64,000 nucleotides of DNA from Galaxea fascicularis (taxonomy: Eukaryota > Cnidaria > Anthozoa > Scleractinia > Euphylliidae). This document shows, piece after piece, positions 33,709 to 41,986 of this stretch; the stretch's first letter is position 1; each line of letters opens with the position of its first letter. The stretch spans positions 35,534,470 to 35,598,469 of the forward strand of contig OX419337.1 of NCBI GenBank assembly GCA_948470475.1, written 5' to 3'. Position numbers and translations under genes: made by a program. The notes beneath the pieces are model-generated. The model saw only the letters and a list, made by a program, of their open reading frames with translations, made no database searches and was not told the origin of the DNA.

Positions 33709-35091
33709 TTATGTGCCATAGGCATTGTACAACACGCCTCCGTCATGGGTGATTTGCATGACGTTCTCAAATTCGCCGTAAATGACCACCGTGGCGACGT
33801 GACCCAACCCGGCATTCAAGTGAAATTGCACGCGCACGTTGCCCTCTTTTTGCGGGTTGAGAATTTTGCCGTCGGCATCCCCACTGGCCACGTTGTCGAA
33901 GACGTACAAGGTGCAATTCTTGCCGTACCCCCACTCTTGGGGCCGTACCAGGTTGGGTCGCCTTTCTTTCCAAGCCGAGGTGGCCTGCACGAAGCGGAAA
34001 TATCCCACCAGATCTTTGTTGCCATTGCCCGCATTCAATTCGAGGGTCGTGCCGTAGGGATACTCTTCCCCGTCCACAAACTGTTTGATCCACTGTAACC
34101 CAAACTGTTGAAAGGCAAACGGCGAGTACGTGTAGTCGCCGTTGTAACTGCTCTGGTGCAACAACCCCACGATCATCCGATCGGGCACGCAGTGGAGAAA
34201 GATGCGATCTTCGTCAAAATCCGTCTGACCCGCAGGGAGGGCATACGCGCGAATCTCCGAACGCACCAAGGGGTACTTGGCATAATACCCCTCGTTTCTT
34301 TGTAATTGCAAGGTATTGGCGAGGGGGTCGGACAATTGCACTTGACACACGTGAAACTTGATTTTGATGTCGGCGTCCGTCAAACGGCCTTGCTCTGCCA
34401 CTCCGTTGAGGAAGAAGGCCGGTTCGTGAAAGAAGAAACGCACCACCACTTCTACAAAGGGTACCAAGGGTTTGCCCATGTAAAAAGCTTCCGAGTGCGG
34501 CTTGAAGTACAGCGTGCGTCGTTTGCCAGCCGTGTAGTGCCCTTGTTCTCTCTTCATGGCCTTCACGGCAGCTTTTTGGGTGGCACTGAGAGCCGTGTAG
34601 TCGGCATGAGGGGTCGTGTCGTCCAAGTTGTTGGCCGTCAAGGGGGTGGCCACATCCAATCCATCTTGTTGGAAACCCTGCAAGGGCAAGAGGGTCTCTC
34701 CATCCAGGCGATCGTTGTTGATGAGGGTCTCAAAGTAAGCTTTGTACGGGTAGGTGTCCGTCTGGGAACTGATCAACGTGCCATTGAAGGTGACGCTGCA
34801 TTGTTTGATCATGGTGTGGCACAAATTCTGTGCGGGGAACAGATTGTCCGCGTCTGCGACATTGTTGCCATTGTGTTGTTTCATTTGAAATTCCATTTCG
34901 AAGAAACTCCGATTCAAGTCCACGTACTCGTTGACGCCCGACATGACAAATTGCATGGGTTGAATGCCCCCACTGTCCGCTTTCACCAACACCATGCGAT
35001 ACTTTTCGTAGGAAGTATCCGTCGGGGGGACGTCGAAGATTTGCATGGTGGGATGCCAGGTAGTGGCGGTAGGTGTCCTTCCCTCACTCAT
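33709..35091 (-). CDS. Polinton major capsid protein (double jelly roll)
   Basis: 460 residues. Recognisable Polinton MCP features in order: an N-terminal strand with GVNEYVDLNRSFF, an NGTLISSQTDTYPY segment near residue 100, a LYFKPHS...FFLNGV segment, a middle stretch with SYNGDYTYSPFAFQQFGL, and the C-terminal VVIYGEFENVMQIT hallmark. In related elements this fold forms the hexagonal capsomers. I use ATG 35091; the frame is open a little further upstream but with a GTG codon. A TATATAAAAG box lies about 50 nt before the ATG (35141-35150). The frame is uninterrupted, supporting a recently functional virion gene. Confidence 0.92.
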   Translation of the reverse strand: MSEGRTPTATTWHPTMQIFDVPPTDTSYEKYRMVLVKADSGGIQPMQFVMSGVNEYVDLNRSFFEMEFQMKQHNGNNVADADNLFPAQNLCHTMIKQCSVTFNGTLISSQTDTYPYKAYFETLINNDRLDGETLLPLQGFQQDGLDVATPLTANNLDDTTPHADYTALSATQKAAVKAMKREQGHYTAGKRRTLYFKPHSEAFYMGKPLVPFVEVVVRFFFHEPAFFLNGVAEQGRLTDADIKIKFHVCQVQLSDPLANTLQLQRNEGYYAKYPLVRSEIRAYALPAGQTDFDEDRIFLHCVPDRMIVGLLHQSSYNGDYTYSPFAFQQFGLQWIKQFVDGEEYPYGTTLELNAGNGNKDLVGYFRFVQATSAWKERRPNLVRPQEWGYGKNCTLYVFDNVASGDADGKILNPQKEGNVRVQFHLNAGLGHVATVVIYGEFENVMQITHDGGVLYNAYGT

Positions 35092-35096
35092 CGTGC

Positions 35097-35288
35097 TCAC
35101 CGGCGTCCTCGTCGCCTTTGCCGTGTTCGCTTGTGCATCTCTTTTATATACGCGCGTGTCCAGGAAGGCACCATGTCAGGAGCCCCCGGCCAAATTCGTC
35201 CCCCGACTTGAGGCGCCACGCCTTTCAGACCGTGCCGTTGAAGCCCCCTCGAGGGCATGGGTGTCATGACGATGCGCCGCTTCACCAT
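35097..35288 (-). CDS. Possible small basic protein, 63 residues
   Basis: The frame starts 2 nt after the stop of the 72-residue gene and ends just before the capsid gene. It is Arg/Lys-rich at both ends with a GGRIWPG middle. The capsid promoter-like box lies inside it. It could be translated from the upstream transcript or be a chance frame; no family recognised. Confidence 0.3.
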   Translation of the reverse strand: MVKRRIVMTPMPSRGLQRHGLKGVAPQVGGRIWPGAPDMVPSWTRAYIKEMHKRTRQRRRGRR

Positions 35289-35290
35289 CT

Positions 35291-35509
35291 TCAGGGTCCC
35301 AAGATATCGTGCACACTGTGCTTGACGCGTTTACTCACTCTGTCGAGGACTTCGTCAGCTTTGCGTTTCAAGGCCCTCTTCACGTGCTTTTGTACCTTTC
35401 TGGCGACGACTTGACCCCCCCTTTCGAGCACGGGTCCGACAAACCGACTGAAAAGCCCCGACCCGTCTTGCGACGTGGGGGTGTACCGTGTCAGACTGCC
35501 TCCTCGCAT
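35291..35509 (-). CDS. Small Gly-rich/basic virion-like protein, 72 residues
   Basis: It starts MRGGSLTRYTPTSQDGSGLF, followed by RFVGPVL and a long basic amphipathic helix (KVQKHVKRALKRKADEVLDRV). I recall small Polinton proteins with the same GSGL-hydrophobic-basic layout, thought to be minor core or membrane-interacting components; function unproven. TATAAAAG at 35543-35550 is 34 nt upstream, and a second TATAAAG lies at about 35574. It lies between a minor-capsid candidate and the major capsid gene. Confidence 0.6.
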   Translation of the reverse strand: MRGGSLTRYTPTSQDGSGLFSRFVGPVLERGGQVVARKVQKHVKRALKRKADEVLDRVSKRVKHSVHDILGP

Positions 35510-35574
35510 GACTCACAACTGCTTTGGGTGTTGGGGAGTGTCCTTTTATACACGTCGACTGGATTGTCTTCTCT

Positions 35575-36612
35575 TTATACACGCTGGCGAAAATGCAAAG
35601 TCAAGTTGGAGGGTCCCTCCCCCAGATGCGCCAAGGCACCGGCCATCTCGGCGATTTGCACTTCCATCACCTCGAACGAGGGTTGACGCACCGGCAGGTA
35701 TTGCACGTGGGTGGGTTCGAAGTAGGCGTACCCATTTCGGTCCGTGGTGGAAAGGTGGACTTCTCTGAGGAGATCCGTGATGCGTTCGCCCACGATGGTG
35801 CTCTGACCCGCATTGCAGTAGACACGCAGACTGCGCGAGGGGGGGAAGAAGGTCTTTTCAAACCAACCCCAATTCAAGTTGGTAAACTCCCAGGTCTGTT
35901 GTTGCGTGAAAAGGACCCACTCTCCCTGGATGGTGGCCGCATCGATGGGCTGAGTGTTGATCTTCTCGCTGGCGGGAGGGGACTTGTAATGAATCTGACG
36001 GATCTGGGGTCCGGGAAAACTGTGGTTTGAACCAATGCCTCCTAACAACACCATCAAGTCGTACGCAAAGCCCACTGTGATGTTCTCGGAAGCGCGCTCG
36101 CATCCGCTGCCGTCGATTTGCAAGGTGGTGGGACCCGTCCAACGCAGGGTTTGAAAGTACTCCGCATCGGTTTCCGGATGCTTCCATTCTTCGAGGTCCG
36201 TGCTGTCTTTTTCCGTGTACTTGAAATAGTAGGCGATTCCCTTTTGCAACTCGAACACGAGGGACCGCATGAAAGAGACCCCGTCGTGCACCGACTCGTC
36301 CTGCAACAGGTCGTCCACGGTGACCACGGCCCTCACGTTATTGTTGGCCACACTGCGTGTCCCGCGCGCATCCACCTTGGTCGTGTACCCCCGTTGATAG
36401 GCAAGTTGGGTGCCCGAAGGAAACTTTTGCAACAGGGCGGACCGAAATTCGTTCCGAAGGGGTAGCGACAGGCTCGCCAACCCCACTTGCCAGTCTTTGC
36501 CTACGAACTTTAAGGGGGTGGGCAATTGCACCTTGTAACTGTTGTTGCGATTGGCCCTCGCGAATTGAGCTCCTCCGCCATCGCTGGGCAACGTCACGTA
36601 GAGCTCTTCCAT
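35575..36612 (-). CDS. Minor-capsid-type protein 1 (YVTL family)
   Basis: 345 residues from ATG 36612; the frame is open further but without an upstream ATG. The N-terminus has LYVTLPSDGG, a polar stretch, then PLKFVGKDWQVGLASL. The C-terminus has a VGERITDLLREV segment, YFEP, and a final LTLHFRQR. This pattern is shared by an abundant family in animal Polintons, usually regarded as minor capsid (penton-like) or virion-surface protein. The start overlaps the integrase 3' end by 19 nt. It is paralogous to the protein at 38052-39089 (same length, same end motifs). No clear TATA-like box precedes it, unlike most genes here. Confidence 0.7.
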   Translation of the reverse strand: MEELYVTLPSDGGGAQFARANRNNSYKVQLPTPLKFVGKDWQVGLASLSLPLRNEFRSALLQKFPSGTQLAYQRGYTTKVDARGTRSVANNNVRAVVTVDDLLQDESVHDGVSFMRSLVFELQKGIAYYFKYTEKDSTDLEEWKHPETDAEYFQTLRWTGPTTLQIDGSGCERASENITVGFAYDLMVLLGGIGSNHSFPGPQIRQIHYKSPPASEKINTQPIDAATIQGEWVLFTQQQTWEFTNLNWGWFEKTFFPPSRSLRVYCNAGQSTIVGERITDLLREVHLSTTDRNGYAYFEPTHVQYLPVRQPSFEVMEVQIAEMAGALAHLGEGPSNLTLHFRQRV

Positions 36613-37667
36613 GCCTTGAGGTCCGAAGTGGGGATCCAACTATCGTATTTGGCCGGCCACCCTTTCCATCTCACCAACGCTCGCTTGCCACGCCGTTTAA
36701 GTACTTTTTCGATGCGCCACAAAGTGTCGTCGTCCACGGTGACTTTTTGTAGATCCTCTTCGTAAAACGTCCCCTCCACGGGTGTGCCATCCATTTCTTC
36801 GATTTTGTAGGTGATGGGAACCCCCGACACCACGCGTTGCACGACAAACACTTCCTCCGTCCATTGGGGCAAATACCCTTTCTTGAAGAGTCTCGTGCGT
36901 TTGCTCAAGCGCACGCGATCCCCTCTGGCCAATCGAGGTCGCCTCCGATCAGGTTTCAACCGCAAACCGTACAATCGCTGCCACACAAACTCTTCGTTCT
37001 CCGGCGTCACTTGTCGCGGTGCCAAACCAATGCTACGGTGCTTGGAGGCATTATACCCAGCCACCAAGTCGGGGAGGATGTCGATGTACTTCAAGGTGTT
37101 GGCTGCAGTGAAATAGCGGTACATGCGACCCTTGACCGTGCGATTGAACCGTTCCACCACGGCGGCTTTGGCATCCCCTTTCGTGGAAAAATGATGAATG
37201 CCTTCTCGCTTCAACCAGGCCTGCACGGTAGCGTTGTAAAATTCTTTACCTTTGTCCGTCTGCAAGGTTTGTGGCTGGCGTCCCCCATCCTTGAGAATGC
37301 TTCGAAAGGCTCGCACGACCTCGGCGCCCGTCTTGTTTTTTAACGGACGCACCCACGCGTAATTCGACAAGACGTCCACCACGGTCAGGAGGTAACGTAT
37401 GCCGCGGTTGTGGCGGGCCACGCGCTGCATTTCCACCAGATCGGCCACCCATTGCTGGTCGCGCTGAAACACCAAGACGGGCAGCGTCGAAAACCGCCGA
37501 CGCGGGGGTTTGTGCAACGTGTAGGCCAAATTCTTTTGCAACAAAGTGCGTGCCTTCTTCAGGGACCACCCGTGAGCGCGTGCGAACCGGGCCACCCCGC
37601 CCAAGGCACCGGGTGCTGCAGGGTCCTCGTAGGATGCTGCCGTTGTAGGCTTCTTTTTTTTCTTCAT
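36594..37667 (-). CDS. RVE-type DDE integrase with chromodomain
   Basis: 357 residues from ATG 37667. An N-terminal region (SYEDP ... FARAHGWSLKKARTLLQK) leads to the retroviral-type core: Asp in WVADLVEM, Asp in LQTDKGKEF, and Glu in VVERFNRT about 34 residues later (D,D-35-E type). The C-terminal 40 residues form a chromodomain (LWRIEKVLKRRGKRALVRWKGW ending DSWIP). The enzyme would insert the element and make the 6-bp duplication seen at its ends; the chromodomain may bias target choice to modified histones. An in-frame ATG at 37739 is possible, but it lies only 10 nt from the CATAAAAC box. The ATG overlaps the upstream gene's stop (ATGA). Confidence 0.9.
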   Translation of the reverse strand: MKKKKKPTTAASYEDPAAPGALGGVARFARAHGWSLKKARTLLQKNLAYTLHKPPRRRFSTLPVLVFQRDQQWVADLVEMQRVARHNRGIRYLLTVVDVLSNYAWVRPLKNKTGAEVVRAFRSILKDGGRQPQTLQTDKGKEFYNATVQAWLKREGIHHFSTKGDAKAAVVERFNRTVKGRMYRYFTAANTLKYIDILPDLVAGYNASKHRSIGLAPRQVTPENEEFVWQRLYGLRLKPDRRRPRLARGDRVRLSKRTRLFKKGYLPQWTEEVFVVQRVVSGVPITYKIEEMDGTPVEGTFYEEDLQKVTVDDDTLWRIEKVLKRRGKRALVRWKGWPAKYDSWIPTSDLKAWKSST

Positions 37668-38008
37668 GGTCGTCGAAGTCTGTCCGTCACCCACAGGCAA
37701 ACTCGACGCCACGCCAACTCTCGAATGGTGGGCAGGCATAACCCGTACGTTTTATGTATCTTGCGGTACCATTGCCAACTTTCTGGCCAAGGGTACCCCT
37801 CGTCCAACCACACCACAAAGGCCGTGAAGGTCCCCCAGTGCAACTCCTCGAGAAGGTATTCGAAGACGTCGAGGGGAGTGCCATCGGCGGCCGCGTCCAT
37901 GGCGAACACATCCTTACTTGGTACCCCTATGACGGCCACGAGCGATCGACATACCGTGCGCAACATGACCCAACGGCATCGACTCCACACGTCTGCGCAC
38001 GTCGTCAT
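37664..38008 (-). CDS. Unrecognised 114-residue protein
   Basis: No family recognised. The N-terminal third contains a VMLRTVCRSLVAVIGV hydrophobic stretch. The middle is acidic (DVFEYLLEELHW), and the C-terminus is Trp/Arg-rich. ATG 38008 was chosen because a CATAAAAC box (38049-38056) lies 41 nt upstream, whereas the longer open frame begins upstream of it. The stop overlaps the integrase start by ATGA. The position suggests co-expression with the integrase. Confidence 0.55.
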   Translation of the reverse strand: MTTCADVWSRCRWVMLRTVCRSLVAVIGVPSKDVFAMDAAADGTPLDVFEYLLEELHWGTFTAFVVWLDEGYPWPESWQWYRKIHKTYGLCLPTIRELAWRRVCLWVTDRLRRP

Positions 38009-38051
38009 GGTTTTCGCACACTGACGAGTCAAGGTGGCAGACGGCCCGGTT

Positions 38052-39089
38052 TTATGGCTTCCTGCGTCTGAAATGCAAGGTGACCGTCGTGTGCGTGCGA
38101 CCCACTTGTGCCGTGGGCAACGCATGCCCCAACCCATCCCTCAAACTCACGCTGGCCACCTCCAGTCCGTAATAGCGCACGGACCGAAATCGTTCTGGCG
38201 AGGGTTCGTAATACACACCCCCCTCCCCTCGCTGCAAGTGCGGCACCTCTTGCAAGAGATCGGTCGTCCGATCCCCCACCATGACGGCACGTCCCACGTT
38301 GGAATAGATGTGCAGACCCTGCGTGTGGTGCGTCTTGCCCACCACGCTGTCGAAGGCGTCATTCAGACGCACGAAGCGCCATTTCACTTTAGACGAAAAC
38401 ATGACCGTGTCACGCGTGGAATCGTATTTTAACAGCACGTCACCGTGAGCAATGATGGAGTCCACCGTGTGACCCCACCTTGGGGCCGGGCCCGTGACCA
38501 CTTGACGCAATTCGGGAATGGCATTGTGGCCTAGAAGAAATGACAAATTTTGCGATGGGTCGGGCATCAACCAACCCATCTTGAAACACAAACTCTTGTT
38601 CAATTCAAAGGTCGTTTCATCGAGTCCATCGACAATCATCTCCGTGGCGCCATTGGAGGTGTCCCAACTCACGCGGGGGCGGATCTGCAGGGTTCCGTCT
38701 TCGTAGTCAAACAGATTGACTTTCAACAACCATTGTTCGATCAAGGCTTTCATGAACGCTTCGCCCGATGGCAAGGGATGTCGAGCATTCGAGGCCACCA
38801 TGTCACTGACAAGGACTTGGTTCTTGATCGTCCAGGGAAAGTCCGAATCCCCCTCTTTCAATAATCGGGTGGTCGTGACCAACAAGGCCTTGCTAGGTTG
38901 GTCGTGCAAGAGGGTGACGTCCATCCCACGATCGCGCATGACCAGACTGCTCAAGGCCACTTCCCACCCAGGCTCTCCAAACGTCAGGGGAGTGGCTAAT
39001 CGCACTTGAAAGGACGCCGCCGTGTTCTGGGGAAATTCGGGCGTCGTGTCGCTCGACAGGGTCACGTACATGTCCCTGAGTCCCCTCAT
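38052..39089 (-). CDS. Minor-capsid-type protein 2 (YVTL family)
   Basis: 345 residues. It has the same plan as the protein at 35575-36612: MYVTLSSDTTPEFPQN near the start, PLTFGEPGWEVALSSL, then a C-terminal VGDRTTDLLQEV, YYEP, and a final VTLHFRRRK. The shared length and motifs show a duplication within this lineage, but the middle regions differ strongly. ATG 39089 lies 32 nt after an ATAAAAAG box (39121-39128). The frame is open a few codons further only with a GTG. Two penton-like paralogues could form different vertex or fibre-base proteins; this is inference. Confidence 0.7.
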   Translation of the reverse strand: MRGLRDMYVTLSSDTTPEFPQNTAASFQVRLATPLTFGEPGWEVALSSLVMRDRGMDVTLLHDQPSKALLVTTTRLLKEGDSDFPWTIKNQVLVSDMVASNARHPLPSGEAFMKALIEQWLLKVNLFDYEDGTLQIRPRVSWDTSNGATEMIVDGLDETTFELNKSLCFKMGWLMPDPSQNLSFLLGHNAIPELRQVVTGPAPRWGHTVDSIIAHGDVLLKYDSTRDTVMFSSKVKWRFVRLNDAFDSVVGKTHHTQGLHIYSNVGRAVMVGDRTTDLLQEVPHLQRGEGGVYYEPSPERFRSVRYYGLEVASVSLRDGLGHALPTAQVGRTHTTVTLHFRRRKP

Positions 39090-39209
39090 CTCGACTGACC
39101 CCCGTGCCACGGCGTCCCATCTTTTTATGCTATTTGTCTAGGGTCGTGGGTGAGGCATACATGCACACACTGCAAGAACCACCCACCTCGAAATGAGGTC
39201 TGTAATGGT

Positions 39210-39923
39210 TTAATCTTTAAAAATGGACCGCACGCGATTACAAGGCCAACTGCAATTACAGGGTTTCCAGCACAACACTTCTTCGGGGGTCCCACGCTGG
39301 TACACCCGGTTTTTCTCGTCCTCACATGACTCACACAACACCAGGTCCAACAGGTCGTCACACCGTGCACGCCACAGATCGCGTTCTCGCAAGGCCTTTT
39401 CGTAAAGGGGCTCGACGACCGAGGCGGGGGTGGCCACATCCTCCTCCACCTCTGCTTTGGGTTCGGGTTTCGGGGTGTAGTCCTCGCCCATCGTTCCCCT
39501 GGCCCATCGCGTCACGTACTTCACAATGGATTTTTCCAAATGGTACTGGGTGCGGCCGATAGATTGCACGTTTTCCCACAATCCCTCTTTTTCTCGCAAC
39601 TCTTTAATCCCTTGGCACTCGTCCATCTCTCTGACCTTGTCCTTCAATGTGTGAAGCAGATGAAACGACATGGGCTCGAACTGGGGAGGAGCCTCCTTTC
39701 GCGCTAGGGGTGCCAGGGCCGCCGGGTCTACCTTGGCCCACGCCTTCACGCAGTTCACAATCTCTTTCTCCAAGTCGTACCGAGCCTTATCGAAAGCATG
39801 CGCGACCTCCCATCGTCCTTTCCTCGCCCACCCTTCGTACGTTTCGTCTACACTAAGCATGTCCAAGACTTTGTCGTGCAACCCCCATTGCAGTGGGTCT
39901 GGCATCTCGGGATGTCCGACCAT
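39210..39923 (-). CDS. Internally duplicated protein with Cys-rich tail, 237 residues
   Basis: Unrecognised. Two copies of a [HY]-x-LEK-[ES]-IV-x2-V-x2-WA helix occur at roughly residues 50-65 and 130-150, pointing to an internal duplication. An acidic Pro/Glu linker follows. The last 40 residues hold seven cysteines in CxxC ... C-x3-C-x-C-x3-C spacing, which could bind zinc, though a regular RING order is not met. It is the first gene after the right TIR and has a TTATAAAG box at 39970-39977, 47 nt before ATG 39923. Regulatory or early function is possible but only by position. Confidence 0.6.
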   Translation of the reverse strand: MVGHPEMPDPLQWGLHDKVLDMLSVDETYEGWARKGRWEVAHAFDKARYDLEKEIVNCVKAWAKVDPAALAPLARKEAPPQFEPMSFHLLHTLKDKVREMDECQGIKELREKEGLWENVQSIGRTQYHLEKSIVKYVTRWARGTMGEDYTPKPEPKAEVEEDVATPASVVEPLYEKALRERDLWRARCDDLLDLVLCESCEDEKNRVYQRGTPEEVLCWKPCNCSWPCNRVRSIFKD

Positions 39924-40187
39924 GGCGAAGAACAAAACAAAAATGATCAACAATGTCAAACAACGCGCTCTTTATAAGGTCCGTGGTGCCTGCAATGCGC
40001 GCAAAGCCACTCAATCGCAGCCAGGCCCGTGAGCTCTTTTCTTGGCCATGGATAAAAGGCAACGGGCCATGGAGGAAACGTAGTTTACCGACAGTGGTTC
40101 TTTTTGAAAAAAGCAATTGACAATAAAAGGTTCTTTAAAAAACGATTTGCAATGCGTGTGATTCACATATAGGTCGGGATATTACTA

Positions 40188-40715
40188 TTTTAGAGAGGGA
40201 CACTTTGTGACGTCTTACATGATGCATCGAAACCACCCCCCTGGGTGGGGGTGGGATACCACTGACTCCAAGTGAAAATAACCTTGCAGGCCCTTGTTTT
40301 CCAGAGAGGGACCCTTCGTGACCTCCTACATGATGCACCGAAACCACCCCCCTGGGTGGGGGTGGGATACCACTGACTCCGTGTGGAAATAGCCTCGCAA
40401 ACCCCTATTTCTTAGAGGGGGACCCTTCGTGACCTCCTACATGATGCACCGAAACCACCCCCCTGGGTGGGGGTGGGATACCACTGACTCCGTGTGGAAA
40501 TAGCCTAGCGGGCTTCTCTTTCCCAGGTGGGGACACGTCGTGACCTCCTACATGATGCATCGAAACCACCCCCCTGGGTGGAGGTGGGATGCCACTGACT
40601 CCAAGTGGAAATAACCTCGCAGGCCCCTATTTCTCAGAGAGGGAACCCTTCGTGACGTCTTACCTGACGTATCGAAATCACCCCCCCGGCTGGGGTGGGA
40701 TACCACTGACCAAAT
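40188..40715. repeat. Five 111-bp tandem units, right TIR inner edge
   Basis: Mirror copy of the array at 28240-28765, in inverted orientation. The two arrays bracket the core genes symmetrically. Confidence 0.9.
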
Positions 40716-40750
40716 ACCACTGACCCCATTGGAAAACGCATTCTCGCTAC

Positions 40751-40788
40751 GGAAAACAATAGGCCTTTTTTCAGAGGCCTATTTTCCA
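40751..40788. repeat. Hairpin (AATAGGCC...GGCCTATT), right TIR
   Basis: Mirror of the left-TIR hairpin at 28164-28200, with the same stem and loop. Confidence 0.6.
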
Positions 40789-40789
40789 T

Positions 40790-41986
40790 TTGTCGCCGTA
40801 ATCTCTCCGTAATCTAGCCTTTGTGCCACCCACGTGGGCGAGATGCCCAATCAGGACAAAGGAGTCGACCGACTGCGTCACATCCACGCCATCGAAACAT
40901 TACTTGCCAAGCACTTGAGATGCGGGGTTTAGTTTTTGGGCGGCGTGAAAGCTTGCAGCTTGATTTGATCCTCAGCGTTAAAAAAAGACTTTTCACAGCT
41001 TGATTTGATCCACCGGTAACGCGACAAGACCTTTCTGCAAGCTCTGTTTTTTGTGTACAATCGAAAGAGGATCTTTACAAACGATTTTCTCATTTCAAAC
41101 GACCTTCGAAAAGAAACGCAAGCTCGAGGTAAGTTCTCTTCTTCTTCTTCTTCTTCTTCGTTCCAACGTTTGTCGAACTCCAAAACCTTCCTTAAAATCA
41201 CCATGACTCTTACCTAAGCGTTGCATAGGTTGGGTTTGAAGCGGTTTTTCAAGCTAACATAATTTTTTTTTGTTTTTCTTTGCAAAAACACTCGCTCGCA
41301 ATGCGGGAAGCGTTGGCGGCCACAATTTTTTTTTTCCCTTTAAAAGCTTACGTTTGGTCATCCGAGGAAACAACCCCCATTCTTATTTTCGTTTGTTTGT
41401 TTGTTTTTTTTTCCAGAAGATTCAAACGAGTCGGTGGTGCGAACAAAGCACATTCAAAGACCGATACTTTTTCCGAGAAAACCCTGACCGCTCTCGTGGA
41501 TGTTTCCAGGAAAACACAGAAATTGGTGAGTGGTTCAAATCCTTTGCTTTCATGACCACGACTTACTAAACCTCGATAAAAAAGAAAAGGCCTCCGAGCT
41601 CTGCCATATATTTTTTTTTCCTTTGCAATAATCCTCAAAACGGACTCGCTCAAACGACAGTTGAAGATTTATGTTAGCTTTCTTTTGATGTACCGTTTTA
41701 CCGTTCGCAGTGCTCACGTTTTCGTTTGTAGTTCAATGATGGATTTCTCCGGCGACAACGAGCTTAAACCATCGTGATTATTATTTTCTTCTGTTATTTT
41801 TTTTTTCGTTGTAAGTCGATGTCCATCTTATGTGTGTGCTCTTCAAAAAAAAAATTCAGAGCGGTGTGCTCGCTCGACCAAATTGGCTCCGTTACGAAAA
41901 TAACATGTTTTGCTAGCCGAGAGAAGCGATTCCCTTTGTTTTCTCGTTTCGCTTGTTTGCTTTTCCTTTGTTTTTTCTTTTTTCAG
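40790..41986 (+). other. Inner TIR, possible 5' exons of the TIR gene (right)
   Basis: One credible exon lies at about 41417-41527, between a long T-tract ending CCAG and a GTGAGT donor; it encodes a Lys/Arg/Thr-rich stretch. Another acceptor-like TTTGTAG precedes a short ATG-containing segment at about 41732. A GGTAAGT donor is at about 41127. I cannot define the start codon. Two copies of CAGCTTGATTTGATCC sit at about 40957 and 40996. Confidence 0.35.

Noticed and set aside
34306..35211. Plus-strand frame of 301 codons
   Set aside because: Antisense to the major capsid gene, whose family motifs are clear.
36594..37667. LTR retrotransposon
   Set aside because: The integrase core is retroviral-type, but there is no reverse transcriptase or direct LTR; the ends are inverted repeats with a 6-bp duplication.
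39853..40116. 87-codon minus-strand frame upstream of the first core gene
   Set aside because: Crosses the TIR edge and the promoter-like box and has no recognisable motif.
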